Of a stretch of DNA of 64,000 bases, positions 7,698 through 16,540 are shown in pieces. The notes beneath the pieces were generated by a model. That model did no database searches and was not told where the DNA came from. It saw only the letters and a program-made list of their open reading frames with translations. The position numbers were made by a program, and so were the translations under genes. Position 1 is the stretch's first letter; the number at the start of each line of letters is the position of its first letter. The DNA is from Rhodobacterales bacterium (GTDB lineage: Bacteria; Pseudomonadota; Alphaproteobacteria; Rhodobacterales; Rhodobacteraceae), in contig PDRZ01000018.1 of assembly GCA_002747035.1 (NCBI GenBank), forward strand, positions 1-64,000, in the 5' to 3' direction.

Positions 7698-9707
7698 ATG
7701 CGCGCGAAATACTCCGCCAAGGCGGCCCTGATGATGGGTGCCGCCGCACTTTGGGCCATACCGGCAACAGCACAAGAGGCCGTAACCGACCTTGACGCGG
7801 TGACGCTTGGGAAAAGCAAACGCGAGATCGCCACAGACACCGCGACATTGCAAACCACCGTCGACCAAACGGAAATGGACGACCGCCAGGCCGGAACAAT
7901 CGGGGAATTGGTCGATTCTGTGCCCGGTGTCACGCTGATCAACGGCACAACCCCGCAAGGATCGGGAATCAACATTCGCGGTTTCGGGTCCAATGCCACC
8001 TTTGGCAGCGACCAAAAGGTGTTGATCCAGGTGGATGGAGCCAATGTCGGGGGCGAAGAAATCTATCGCATCGGAACCCAGCTTTATACCGATCCACAGC
8101 TCTATAAAGAAGTCACTGTCATTCGGGGCATGGCGGGGACATTCGAATATGGGGCAGGCGCAATCGGCGGGATGGTCCGGCTTGAAACCAAGGACGCGTC
8201 TGATTTTACCGGCGGTGTTCCGGGCTTCAAGCTGCGCCAGACCTTGCAGTTTTCGACCAATGGCGATGGCGTCAGCAGTTCAACCATCATGGCCTGGCAG
8301 CCCACCGAAGATTTCGAGGTTCTTGGCAACTACACCTATTCCACGCAAGAGGATCAGGTGGACGGAGCCGGTGCGGTTATCGGCAATTCGGCCTTTGGCA
8401 ACCCGAGCTGGAACATCAAGGCCCGCAAAACCTTTGGAAATGGCGATCACTCGCTGACATTTTCGATCGCGGACACCCAGTCCGACCAAAACGACGTACC
8501 CTATAATGATCGATCGGCCACCACCGACTTTTTCGGCAATGTTGATCGTGACATTCACACACGTGCCGCAACGCTGGCCTATAACTACAATCCGGCCGAC
8601 AATGATCTGATCGACGTCGACGTGTCCCTGAGCTACTCGGATCAGAACATCCAGAACACGTATCTCGATGGCACCTCGGCACTTCAGGGGGCGACCCCCT
8701 ATGCCGCCTTCTGTGCCAACCCGTTCTTTGGTGTGGTCTGCGCCGATATCCGGGACGAAATCACCACCTTCACGGTCAAGAACACCGCGATTTTCGACAC
8801 GGGGAACGTCAGCCACAACCTGCGCGCGGGGATCGAATTCAAGCGCAAAGAGCGTAATGACCGCATTGACCAGAACGCCGCCCCCGGGGGGTTGGACAAT
8901 CAGATCGCCCTGTTCGTTGTGGATGACATGAAAATCGGCGAGCGTTTCACCTTCAGCCCGGCCATTCGCCTTGTCAAACAGGACATCGAAAACGCCGACG
9001 GATCGTCGTCTTGGTCAAACGACGCGGTAATGGGCGGTATTTCCGCTCACTACAAATTCGACAACGGTTTCGCGATCTTTGGTTCTGCGGCATATACAGA
9101 AGGCATGCCGATCATCGACGATACGGGGAACCCAGCGTTGATGACGCAAAGCGAAAAGGCAAGCACGATCGAATTGGGATTCTCCTATGACAATCTCGAT
9201 GTGTTCACCCCCGGCGACGACCTGTCATTCAAGTTCAACGCATACAAAACCAAAATCTGGGACATCACATCCTATTCCGGTGTCACCGATGCCGAGATGA
9301 AGGGGCTTGAACTGGAAGCGGCTTACAGCCTGTCCAATGGTTTCTACACCGATTTGAACGCCAATATCCAACGTGGCTACAACACCACCCCCGGCGCGGC
9401 ATCGGATTTCTGGGCCGGTACACCCGCGGACCAGGTTCGCCTGACTGTGGGCAAGAAATGGGACGAGGAGTTCGATCTTAGCTGGGAAGTTGTTGCCAAC
9501 CGCAAGATGACCCGATCATCCAGCCCGAGCGATTCCCACATCACCCACAACCTGCGTGCAACCTACCGTCCGCAACAGGGTGTTCTGGAAGGGGCTGAGC
9601 TGCGCATTGGGGTCGAGAACCTGTTCGATCTCGACTACCGTCCGCACCTGGCAACAAAACAGGCCCCCGGCCGCACAATCAAGTTTACAATAGCAAAAAC
9701 CTTCTGA
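7698..9707 (+). CDS. hmuR: TonB-dependent heme/hemoglobin outer-membrane receptor
   Basis: This receptor of about 669 residues is read from the ATG at 7698. GGAAAGGGAAAGAA lies just before it, and a signal peptide follows (MRAKYSAKAALMMGAAAL, cleavage after ATAQ). The plug domain begins near residue 35 and holds VDSVPGVTL, NIRGFG and YGAGAIGGMV. A 22-strand barrel follows and closes RTIKFTIAKTF with the terminal Phe usual for outer-membrane proteins. It imports heme with TonB/ExbBD. It is transcribed away from hmuS, and an iron-rhodo-box lies in the shared region. Confidence 0.93.
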   Translation: MRAKYSAKAALMMGAAALWAIPATAQEAVTDLDAVTLGKSKREIATDTATLQTTVDQTEMDDRQAGTIGELVDSVPGVTLINGTTPQGSGINIRGFGSNATFGSDQKVLIQVDGANVGGEEIYRIGTQLYTDPQLYKEVTVIRGMAGTFEYGAGAIGGMVRLETKDASDFTGGVPGFKLRQTLQFSTNGDGVSSSTIMAWQPTEDFEVLGNYTYSTQEDQVDGAGAVIGNSAFGNPSWNIKARKTFGNGDHSLTFSIADTQSDQNDVPYNDRSATTDFFGNVDRDIHTRAATLAYNYNPADNDLIDVDVSLSYSDQNIQNTYLDGTSALQGATPYAAFCANPFFGVVCADIRDEITTFTVKNTAIFDTGNVSHNLRAGIEFKRKERNDRIDQNAAPGGLDNQIALFVVDDMKIGERFTFSPAIRLVKQDIENADGSSSWSNDAVMGGISAHYKFDNGFAIFGSAAYTEGMPIIDDTGNPALMTQSEKASTIELGFSYDNLDVFTPGDDLSFKFNAYKTKIWDITSYSGVTDAEMKGLELEAAYSLSNGFYTDLNANIQRGYNTTPGAASDFWAGTPADQVRLTVGKKWDEEFDLSWEVVANRKMTRSSSPSDSHITHNLRATYRPQQGVLEGAELRIGVENLFDLDYRPHLATKQAPGRTIKFTIAKTF

Positions 9708-9737
9708 GCAGAGTTTTCAGTCATGCGAAAACAACTT

Positions 9738-9765
9738 GGGCGCCCCGCATGGGGCGCCCCTTTTC
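9738..9765 (+). terminator. Rho-independent terminator after hmuR
   Basis: GGGCGCCCC and GGGGCGCCC pair perfectly around GCAT, followed by CTTTTC. It lies 30 bases after the hmuR stop. The same hairpin may also serve bfr from the other side. Confidence 0.85.
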
Positions 9766-9799
9766 AATCGGTCTCTGGTTTAAAAACACCGCCTAGAGA

Positions 9800-10285
9800 T
9801 TACTCCGCTTCATCGGCACAAGTAGCGTTGAGCTGGCCATAGTTTTGCGCCCCAATCTCATCCAGAAGCCCGATCTGGGTTTCAAGGAAATCAATGTGGC
9901 CCTGCTCGTCCAGGATCAGTTCTTCGAACAGATGCATGGAGGCGTAATCGCCAACATCAGAGCAGTATTTGCGCGCTTCATTGTAAAGCGCCACCGCTTC
10001 CATCTCGGCATCCAGATCACAGGTCAGCGTCTCTCGGACGTTTTCGCCAATCCGCAACGGGTCAAGCGTTTGCAGGTTGGGATGACCCTCCAGGAATATG
10101 ATCCGGTCGATCAGCTTGTCGGCATGCTCCATCTCTTCGATGGATTCTTCGCGCATCTTTTTGGCAAGCTTGCCATAGCCCCAATCCTGTTGAAGCCGAT
10201 AGTGCAGCCAGAACTGGCTCACTGCGGTCAGTTCGACCCGCAATGCCTTGTTGAGGTATTCAATGACCTTCTTGTCGCCCTTCAT
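9800..10285 (-). CDS. bfr: Bacterioferritin
   Basis: This 161-residue four-helix protein stores iron in a 24-mer shell. It carries ferroxidase ligands in [41 protein letters not shown] and [14 protein letters not shown], and Met52 ([10 protein letters not shown]) is in the usual place of the heme-ligand Met. The start has AAAAGGAG nine bases before it. It overlaps the end of bfd by 26 bases in another frame, so storage and release proteins are co-transcribed. Confidence 0.96.
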   Translation of the reverse strand: MKGDKKVIEYLNKALRVELTAVSQFWLHYRLQQDWGYGKLAKKMREESIEEMEHADKLIDRIIFLEGHPNLQTLDPLRIGENVRETLTCDLDAEMEAVALYNEARKYCSDVGDYASMHLFEELILDEQGHIDFLETQIGLLDEIGAQNYGQLNATCADEAE

Positions 10286-10526
10286 AAACTTGTCTCCTTT
10301 TGGCTGGTGTCTTTAATCCACGTAGCTCGAACGGCACTTCCAGCTTGGTATTTTTCCGCATGGAGGCGACGAAGAGTTTCATGCAACCGCCGCAGTCGGG
10401 CGTTTTTCCCAATGCGTGGTATATCTTTCCAGGTGTGATAATCGTGCTTTCATCGGCGGTCCGCATCCAGTCGATAGCGGCATGGATGTCACGGTCCGAG
10501 ATGTTCTGACAGCTGCAAATAATCAC
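10260..10526 (-). CDS. bfd: Bacterioferritin-associated ferredoxin ((2Fe-2S) BFD-like), GTG start
   Basis: This protein of about 88 residues has a Fer2_BFD domain: [11 protein letters not shown] near the N-terminus and [11 protein letters not shown] later, which give the four cysteines for a [2Fe-2S] cluster. Bfd donates electrons to bacterioferritin to release iron. I start it at the GTG at 10526 ([10 protein letters not shown]), eight bases after AAGGG, because family members begin right before ICSC. The longer reading frame upstream is not needed. Confidence 0.9.
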   Translation of the reverse strand: MIICSCQNISDRDIHAAIDWMRTADESTIITPGKIYHALGKTPDCGGCMKLFVASMRKNTKLEVPFELRGLKTPAKRRQVYEGRQEGH

Positions 10527-10630
10527 GATATCGGCCCTTTCGGTTACTTCCCGGCATTTTGGCCAAAAAAGCCGACATTGCAAGCCTACAGCTTACCCCG
10601 CGCGCAAATGGCACAAATCACAGTTAAGAA

Positions 10631-10656
10631 ACTGAAAATCAATCGTAATTTTCAGT
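10631..10656. promoter_or_regulatory. Inverted repeat upstream of bfd-bfr, candidate iron operator
   Basis: ACTGAAAAT (10631-10639) and ATTTTCAGT (10648-10656) are exact inverted copies around eight bases, about 105 bases upstream of the bfd start. The AT-rich symmetry in GC-rich DNA suggests a regulator site such as Irr or Fur. It does not match the published Irr box exactly. Confidence 0.4.
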
Positions 10657-10791
10657 ACCCCACGCCTTCGTCCCATCCTTCTTTGCAAATGAAAACTGAA
10701 AAAGAATCGGGTCGGTGAAAGCCGGGCAAACCAATCAGGTTTTGAACCGCCAACTCCCATGACCGGGCATTCAAACAAACCCATCCAGCCC

Positions 10792-10838
10792 AAAGCGTGT
10801 CCGGTTATTGTTGGATCACAGCAATAGCTGGAAACGCT
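10792..10838. repeat. Intergenic palindromic repeat, core type B
   Basis: AAAGCGT at the left and ACGCT at the right enclose a core containing ATTGTTGGATCACAGCAAT. This is the reverse-complement match of the copy at 62267-62319, with a few substitutions. See the finding on the repeat family. Confidence 0.75.
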
Positions 10839-10859
10839 CACACGCCTGATATGTTGCGC

Positions 10860-10905
10860 GGCGTTTCCACATCATGCTGAGTCAACGTAATGCGGAAACG
10901 CTTTA
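10860..10905. repeat. Intergenic palindromic repeat, core type A, containing the cbiZ stop codon
   Basis: The repeat core GAGTCAACGTAATGC matches the copy at 59148-59198 (GTGTCAACGTAATGC), and the right arm GGAAACGCTTTA is intact. The left arm is slightly decayed (GGCGTTTCC). It lies 21 bases from the type B copy and reaches into the end of cbiZ. Confidence 0.75.
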
Positions 10906-11588
10906 TCGTCTTGCTCGTCACTGTTGGTCGCAGAGGTCGTTTCGGCGCTCAGGTTGGTGGACTTCCATTGCCGCGCCCCGTCCAGAACGGCGTCATAGAC
11001 GGCACGGCCGACGGTTTCCCCGATATCGGTGTGCAGCCCGCAATACCGGATGCCTCCCACCCGAGAGGCGACAGCCACGCAATCGGTTCCGGTGCCGGTG
11101 GCGATCCCCGGCGGCAGGTGCAACTGCGCATCCATCACCGCTGCGGTACGGGCCTGTACGGCGACGCTCATGGTTTCCAGCAACGCCGGCACCGTCAATC
11201 CAGCGTTGAGTTGCAGGGCCACATTGATCGTGCCCCAATCCTTGCCGCTGCGGTCCACCCGATGCCCGACCCGCTCGGCGTTGGAGAACCCGACCGTGGC
11301 CACGGCATGGGCGCGAATGTCGCCGATGACAGCCGTTTTTTCCGTGAAACAGTTGATATCGCGCGAGGTCAGGAAGGTGACCGCATCCTCCGCATTCCGC
11401 GCGCGCAGTTCATCGGCCAACCAGGCGTCAACATCCAGATCGGGGGGCAGATCGGCATCGCGCACCTCGCGCCACAGGATGCGCCGCGCCTGCACCAGAC
11501 CGGGACGATTCACCGCCCAGCTCAACACCTGACTCTCGGTGCCGAGGTCTAGTTCAAGCCAGGGCCGCTCCAAGGTCACGCGTCTCAT
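10872..11588 (-). CDS. cbiZ: Adenosylcobinamide amidohydrolase CbiZ
   Basis: This protein of about 238 residues reads from the ATG at 11588, which has a strong GGAGGTGAT. It has the CbiZ pattern: AVNRPGLVQARRILWREV, FLTSRDINCF, then TVGFSNAERVG, INVALQLNAGLT, GTGTDCVAVAS and YCGLHTDIGETVGRAVYDA. CbiZ cuts the aminopropanol arm from adenosylcobinamide or incomplete cobamides to give adenosylcobyric acid for rebuilding. It is the last gene of the riboswitch-controlled B12 uptake operon. The final dozen residues (DDKAFPHYVDSA) are encoded by an intergenic repeat. Confidence 0.92.
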   Translation of the reverse strand: MRRVTLERPWLELDLGTESQVLSWAVNRPGLVQARRILWREVRDADLPPDLDVDAWLADELRARNAEDAVTFLTSRDINCFTEKTAVIGDIRAHAVATVGFSNAERVGHRVDRSGKDWGTINVALQLNAGLTVPALLETMSVAVQARTAAVMDAQLHLPPGIATGTGTDCVAVASRVGGIRYCGLHTDIGETVGRAVYDAVLDGARQWKSTNLSAETTSATNSDEQDDKAFPHYVDSA

Positions 11589-12343
11589 CGGATCACCTCC
11601 AGCGGTTGAAAGACCGGCCCCTGATCGGTTGTCTGATACCAGGCTGTGATGCCGAAAACCTGCGCCAGTCGCGCGGGAGTCAACACCTCGTCCGGGGCAC
11701 CGTCGGCGACCACCCCGCCATCGCCCAACAGGATCAGGCGGGTGCAATGGCGCACGGCCAGCCCCAGATCGTGCAGCGAAACAAGCAGGGATTTCCCCTG
11801 TTGCGCAAGCGATGCGAAGGTCTCCATCGTCGCAATCTGATGGGCCGGATCAAGCCCGGCAATGGGCTCATCCGCAATCAGCAGCGGTCCGCCCTGTGCC
11901 AGCGCCCGCGCAATCAGAACCCGCGCCTGCTCGCCCCCTGACAGTTGCGTGGCGGCGCGGTGGCGCATGTGGCTCAGCTCCATACGGTCCAGCGCGGCGT
12001 CAACTTTGGCGCGATCCTCGGACGTCGGATTACGCAACGATCCCATATGCGGGGTGCGTCCCAGCATCACCACGGTTTCCACCGTCACCGGCCATGCAAT
12101 CTCGCGCGCTTGCGGCATCCACGCGGCCAGTCTGGCCCGGTCCGGATCGGGAAGATCGGCCAGGCTGCTTTGCCCCGCGAAAGGCAACAGGCCAAGCACC
12201 GCGCGCATCAGCGTGGTTTTGCCCGCGCCGTTGGGTCCGACCAGCCCGACAAACTCGCCCGCACCTATGTCAAACGACACATCGCGGAACACATCGCGCC
12301 CGCGCAGCGCAACAGAGATGTTCGAGACGCTTAAAAGACTCAT
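11585..12343 (-). CDS. btuD: Cobalamin ABC transporter ATP-binding protein BtuD
   Basis: This protein of about 252 residues reads from the ATG at 12343 (MSLLSVSNISVAL, with AAGGAG before it). It has Walker A (GPNGAGKTTLMRAV), a signature at LSGGEQARVLIARALAQ, Walker B (LLIADEPIAGLD) and the switch His (SLHDLGLAVRH). It powers vitamin B12 import with the BtuC encoded upstream. The ATG overlaps the btuC stop (ATGA). Upstream in-frame residues are a chance extension. Confidence 0.94.
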   Translation of the reverse strand: MSLLSVSNISVALRGRDVFRDVSFDIGAGEFVGLVGPNGAGKTTLMRAVLGLLPFAGQSSLADLPDPDRARLAAWMPQAREIAWPVTVETVVMLGRTPHMGSLRNPTSEDRAKVDAALDRMELSHMRHRAATQLSGGEQARVLIARALAQGGPLLIADEPIAGLDPAHQIATMETFASLAQQGKSLLVSLHDLGLAVRHCTRLILLGDGGVVADGAPDEVLTPARLAQVFGITAWYQTTDQGPVFQPLEVIR

Positions 12344-13326
12344 ATCCGCTCCTTGCGCAGTTTCAGGATCAGATGCAGGAACAGCGGTGCCCCGATCAGG
12401 GCTGTCAGAACCCCAAGTTTCAGATCGCGCGCGGGCAGGATGATCCGGACAGCGATGTCTGCGCACAACAGCAACGCCGCCCCGCCAAGACCCGACGCCC
12501 AGAGCAACCGCGACGGATGCGCGCCCACCAGCGGACGCAGAATATGCGGCACGACCAGACCGACAAACCCGATGGCCCCCGCCACCGCAGTTCCCGCCCC
12601 CACGACACAGGCCGTCCCGATGACCAGCTGCAATCGCAGACGGTTGATATGGATGCCCATAGCCTGTGCCACATCCTCGCCCAGCGTCAGCGCATCAAGC
12701 CCCCGTCCCAGTGTGGCCAGCAGAACCCAGCCCAGGATCATGAAGGGCAGCGCCAGCCAGACATGGGTCATCGACCGGTCCGCCAACGATCCCATCATCC
12801 AGAACACGATCTCGTTGGCGGCAAAGGGATTGGGCGACAGGTTCAGCACCAGCGAGGTCAGCGCCGCCGCCAGCGCCGACACCGCGATCCCGGCCAGGAT
12901 CAAGGTCAGCGACGTACCGCGCGGTCCGGCCAGAAGCATCACCATCACCACGCCCAACAGCGCCCCGGCAAGCGCGGCTAAAGGCAGACCCATCGCAAAC
13001 GCGCCCGCAAGGCCGGTATGCAGTGCAAGGACCGCGCCCAGCGCGGCCGTACCCGACACCCCGATCAATCCCGGCTCGGCCAGCGGATTGCGCAGATAGC
13101 CCTGCATTGCGGCCCCGGCAAGCCCCAGGCTGGCACCGATCATCATCGCCAACAGCGCCCGCGGCAGCCGGATTTCACGCATGACAAGCGTGATCGGCCC
13201 GCCGTCTCCGCCAATCAGCGCCGCAAGGCTTTGTTGCATACCAAAACCCGCAGGCCCGATCAGCAACGACGCCAGAAACAGCGCGGCCACCAACACAACC
13301 ATCACGATCGCCAAACGCCTCATCAC
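12340..13326 (-). CDS. btuC: Cobalamin ABC transporter permease BtuC
   Basis: This 328-residue FecCD-family permease has about ten membrane segments and the hallmarks REIRLPRALLAMMIGASLG, MQGYLRNPLAEPGLIG and GAIGFVGLVVPHILRPLVG. It imports cobalamin delivered by BtuF. The start overlaps the btuF stop and the stop overlaps the btuD start. Confidence 0.94.
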   Translation of the reverse strand: MMRRLAIVMVVLVAALFLASLLIGPAGFGMQQSLAALIGGDGGPITLVMREIRLPRALLAMMIGASLGLAGAAMQGYLRNPLAEPGLIGVSGTAALGAVLALHTGLAGAFAMGLPLAALAGALLGVVMVMLLAGPRGTSLTLILAGIAVSALAAALTSLVLNLSPNPFAANEIVFWMMGSLADRSMTHVWLALPFMILGWVLLATLGRGLDALTLGEDVAQAMGIHINRLRLQLVIGTACVVGAGTAVAGAIGFVGLVVPHILRPLVGAHPSRLLWASGLGGAALLLCADIAVRIILPARDLKLGVLTALIGAPLFLHLILKLRKERI

Positions 13327-14177
13327 CGCTCTCCCGTCAGAGCCCGCCGGGCCGTGGACAGGGTTTCGATGGCGCGCAGCACATAGGGTGTGCCACAGAC
13401 CCAGTCCTGATCACTCATAACAGCACCACGCCGGTTTTCGCGCAGGGCCTGTACCACCGGATGATCCAGAATCTGTTCGGACCGCGACGTGCCCGGGTAG
13501 CGGCGCGCGGTGATCACAATGTCCGGGTTGGCCATCGCCAGAACCTCAAGCGGCAGTTTGCGCAACGCGGCAAGCCCGGTTTCCCCGGCGGCATTGGCGA
13601 ACCCGGCGGCCAAAAGGATGCGCCCGGCCAGCGTGGCATCACCTGCCGAATAGCCGTTGGCATAGTAGAGTATTGCGCGTGGATTGCGCCCTGTTTCCGC
13701 GCCAAAATCCGCAAGCCGCGCTTCAAAATCGGCCCGCATGGTCTGCGCCTTGCCAATCTGGTGCAACGCCGCGCCCATCTGCTCGATCCGTTCCCCGACA
13801 TCCTCCAGCGAATTGGCCGGCTGGAAGCGCACAACCGGAATGCCCAACCTCCGCAACAGGCGCACCGTGGCCTGCCCCGAATAGGCCCCAGCAAGCACCA
13901 GATCAGGCTGCATCAGATAAATCTCTTCCGCCAGTCCATGGTTGATAACATAGCCTGCGGCTTCTTTCGTCATCGCCGAGCTCCGTGGGTCCAGCGCAAT
14001 ATGCGACACGGAATGAAGCTGTCCCGGCCCGGCAAGCAACATCGCAAGCTGATCGGTACACAGGTTCATCGACACCACACGCCGTGGCGGCGGCCCCGTG
14101 GCGTCCTCTGCCACCGCCAAATCCGCCGCGATCCCAAAAGAAACCGCGGCGGCAAAAGCGATGCGCTTAAAACTCAC
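13323..14177 (-). CDS. btuF: Periplasmic cobalamin-binding protein BtuF, GTG start
   Basis: This protein of about 284 residues has a signal peptide (MSFKRIAFAAAVSFGI, cleavage after ADLAVA). Its mature part has the BtuF fold: RRVVSMNLCTDQLAMLL, MQPDLVLAGAYSG and WVCGTPYVLRAIETLS. The GTG at 14177 gives a normal signal peptide and overlaps the btuB stop by ten bases, which suggests coupling. A clear Shine-Dalgarno is absent, and GTG at 14180 is an alternative. Confidence 0.9.
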   Translation of the reverse strand: MSFKRIAFAAAVSFGIAADLAVAEDATGPPPRRVVSMNLCTDQLAMLLAGPGQLHSVSHIALDPRSSAMTKEAAGYVINHGLAEEIYLMQPDLVLAGAYSGQATVRLLRRLGIPVVRFQPANSLEDVGERIEQMGAALHQIGKAQTMRADFEARLADFGAETGRNPRAILYYANGYSAGDATLAGRILLAAGFANAAGETGLAALRKLPLEVLAMANPDIVITARRYPGTSRSEQILDHPVVQALRENRRGAVMSDQDWVCGTPYVLRAIETLSTARRALTGER

Positions 14178-15978
14178 CACGAAGCCCGAAATACACGGAC
14201 CGGCCCGGCTGATTGTAGCCGCCCACTGTCTCGTAATCCTCGTCGGTGAGGTTCTCGATCCGAAGGTAGGCCTTGGCGTTGTCGGTGAGCTCCAGATCCA
14301 AGCCGACATTCAGCAATGTGTGATCACCCACCTTGTTGGCCGCCGGAGCAAAGGCACTGGGCAGCACATTGGCAACGTGTTGCAGTTCGATATTGCCCGA
14401 CAGCCGCGGCGAAATCCGGGCGTCCAGACCCAGAACCGCCGAATGCATCGGAACCTGAGCCAGCCGGGTACCGGCGTTCCTGACATCGGTATAGGTGTAG
14501 TTTCCGTAAAGCTCGTAGCGATCCGACAGCGCATAGCGACCCGAAAGTTCGATCCCCTTGCTCACGGTTGTACCCGGCCGTTGGGTATATCCGCCCGGAA
14601 GCGGCCCAAGCCAGCCATCGGGATCGAAATATTGGATCAGGTCGTCGACCTCGGAGTAAAACAGCGTGCCGCGCAGCGACCCGTTCGCGCCCAGTTGATG
14701 CTCGATACCAAGTTCGGCACTGCGACTCTTTTCCGGGTTCAACGCGGGGTTGCCGCCAAACGGACCGTATAGTTCGTTAAGCGACGGGGCGCGGAACCCG
14801 GTGGACACCAACGCGCGCAGGTTGGTCGATGCCCCCACATGCCAGACCGCACCCATACGCCCGCTCCAATGCCCGCCAAAAAGCGAATGGTCGTCATAAC
14901 GCGCGGCCAGCGACAAATCAAAATCGCCGGGCTGCAACAACACCTCGGCAAAGGCCGAGCGCGTCTCGGCACTGCCGATGGTTTTGTAGGTTTCTTCGGT
15001 CCGGTCCAGCCCAAAGACCAGCGTCGCCCCGCCCAGTTCAGCATTGGCAAGATAGCCAATCTGATTGCGTTCGCTGTCAAACGCGCTGGTGTAGGTCGAG
15101 GTGACGATATCGCGCTCGGATTCGAACCTGCTATAGCTCAGCGTATGAGTCACGGCCCCTGTCACCACGTCGGCAAAGACACGGGCACCGCGCTGCGTTG
15201 TTGTCCCGGCTCCGCTGGGGTCGAAGGCATTGTTGTCGAAATCATAAGAAAGATCACGGTACAGAACCGCCCCCCCAACCGTGACCGTATCGCTCAGCGC
15301 ATAGCGCAGCGTCAGGTTCAGTTGGGTCTGATCCATCCCGTCGGCTTCGGTATCGCTGCTGAGGGCCGAAAAGCCGTCACTTTTCACCCGCGCATAGTTC
15401 AGCGCCACTTCACCGTTGTCGTCCATGTATCCCAGCATGAGTGACCCGGAATAGGTGTCATAACTGCCAATTTCGGTCTTGGCCACGGCCGAGAAACCCA
15501 TTTTGCGTGGCCGGGACGAGGTGATATCGACGACACCCCCCACGGCTTCGGACCCATACAATGCCGATTGTGATCCCTTTAGCACTTCGACCCGTCCGAC
15601 ACCGACACCGGCCAGCCCGCCGAAATTGAACTGGGTCTGGGTGCTCGACGCATCCGACACATCGATCCCGTCAATCCGCACCCCGATATAGCGGGCTGGC
15701 AGGCCCCGAATCGACAGGCTGCTATTGGTGCCAAGCGGACCGGACTGACTGAAACTCACCCCGGGCAGCCGCGACAGTGTCTGCGATAGCGGCCTGGTAT
15801 CATCCTCAAGCGCGTCCTCTTCGAGGATATCAACAGTGGCGGCGGTACGGCTTTGTGGCAGCGGCGTCAGGCTGCCGGAAATAACGATTGTGTCCAAATC
15901 GGTCACGTCTTCGGCAAATGCCGGTGTCCCGAGAGTTACAGCAGAGGTGGCAAGTGCTGCCTTTGCAAGATGCTTCAT
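14167..15978 (-). CDS. btuB: TonB-dependent vitamin B12 outer-membrane receptor BtuB
   Basis: This receptor of about 603 residues reads from the ATG at 15978 (MKHLAKAALATSAVTLG, signal cleavage after TPAFA), with AAGGA before the start. The DTIVISG segment is the TonB box, followed by a plug (LSRLPGVSFS, SIRGLPARYIGVRIDGI, LYGSEAVGGVVDI). The barrel closes GRSVYFGLRGEF. It lies directly downstream of a cobalamin riboswitch, which makes B12 the expected ligand. Confidence 0.95.
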   Translation of the reverse strand: MKHLAKAALATSAVTLGTPAFAEDVTDLDTIVISGSLTPLPQSRTAATVDILEEDALEDDTRPLSQTLSRLPGVSFSQSGPLGTNSSLSIRGLPARYIGVRIDGIDVSDASSTQTQFNFGGLAGVGVGRVEVLKGSQSALYGSEAVGGVVDITSSRPRKMGFSAVAKTEIGSYDTYSGSLMLGYMDDNGEVALNYARVKSDGFSALSSDTEADGMDQTQLNLTLRYALSDTVTVGGAVLYRDLSYDFDNNAFDPSGAGTTTQRGARVFADVVTGAVTHTLSYSRFESERDIVTSTYTSAFDSERNQIGYLANAELGGATLVFGLDRTEETYKTIGSAETRSAFAEVLLQPGDFDLSLAARYDDHSLFGGHWSGRMGAVWHVGASTNLRALVSTGFRAPSLNELYGPFGGNPALNPEKSRSAELGIEHQLGANGSLRGTLFYSEVDDLIQYFDPDGWLGPLPGGYTQRPGTTVSKGIELSGRYALSDRYELYGNYTYTDVRNAGTRLAQVPMHSAVLGLDARISPRLSGNIELQHVANVLPSAFAPAANKVGDHTLLNVGLDLELTDNAKAYLRIENLTDEDYETVGGYNQPGRSVYFGLRGEF

Positions 15979-16109
15979 ATCTTTGTCCTTCCATGCGCTC
16001 TGTGGCGCGAACGACCATGTAAATTGACTGCGAAGGATTTGAATGCGCAGCCGGTGAAATGCCACCGCTACGGAAGGTCCGTTGCCCAATACGCGCCCCG
16101 CGTTCGGAC

Positions 16110-16300
16110 AGGGTGATCACCTCGGCAGGTCTCCTGACTTGCAGGTCAACGCTTGGCCGGGTCTTCCCACCACGCTTTGCGTGGCAGTGACTTTGGTCCG
16201 GCTTCGCTCACCGCTTACAGTTGCGGGGGCAGTCACGGAATTGGCACCTTATGGCTACACCGCACCGTATTCCCTATTATCCGGATGATATTCCTCCGGA
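16110..16300 (-). ncRNA. Cobalamin (B12) riboswitch controlling the btuBFCD-cbiZ operon
   Basis: On the minus strand the classical B12-box elements appear in order: AATAGGGAATACGGTG, then GGTGCCAATTCCGTGACTG, CCCCCGCAACTGTAAGCGG, a variable arm with CACGCAAAGCGTG, GGGAAGACCCGGCCAAG, and GACCTGCAAGTCAGGAGACC near 16125-16145. It ends about 130 bases before the btuB start. B12 binding should reduce translation or transcription of btuB. The outer borders are approximate. Confidence 0.93.
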
Positions 16301-16479
16301 CCGAAGCGAGTCTTTGCTTAGCCCAGGATGGGTTTCGGGGAAAGTGTATTATGACGAAATCGCGGTGCCATCACGCGACTATGCGATCGACGACACAACG
16401 ATTTCGCGCCGCATCCGTTCATAATTCCGACGGATGGAGCCCCCGGCAACCTCTCGCAGGTCTCAGCCGCGCGACACAT

Positions 16480-16518
16480 AAAAAACCGCGCCAAGGGGTC
16501 CCTGGGCGCGGCCATTTT
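16480..16518 (-). terminator. Rho-independent terminator after ndk
   Basis: On the minus strand CCGCGCC and GGCGCGG pair around an AGGGACCCCTT loop region, followed by seven T. It lies about 20 bases after the ndk stop. Confidence 0.85.
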
Positions 16519-16540
16519 TCAAATCCTGGAAACAGGCGGC

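Larger units (their letters stand above)
10527..10871. other. Gene-free region between bfd and cbiZ
   Basis: About 345 bases hold the bfd upstream inverted repeat and two palindromic repeats. No convincing coding sequence is seen on either strand. Confidence 0.6.

Noticed and set aside
10593-10841. 82-codon minus-strand ORF upstream of bfd
   Set aside because: It has no motif, covers the regulatory inverted repeat and one palindromic repeat, and lacks a good start site.
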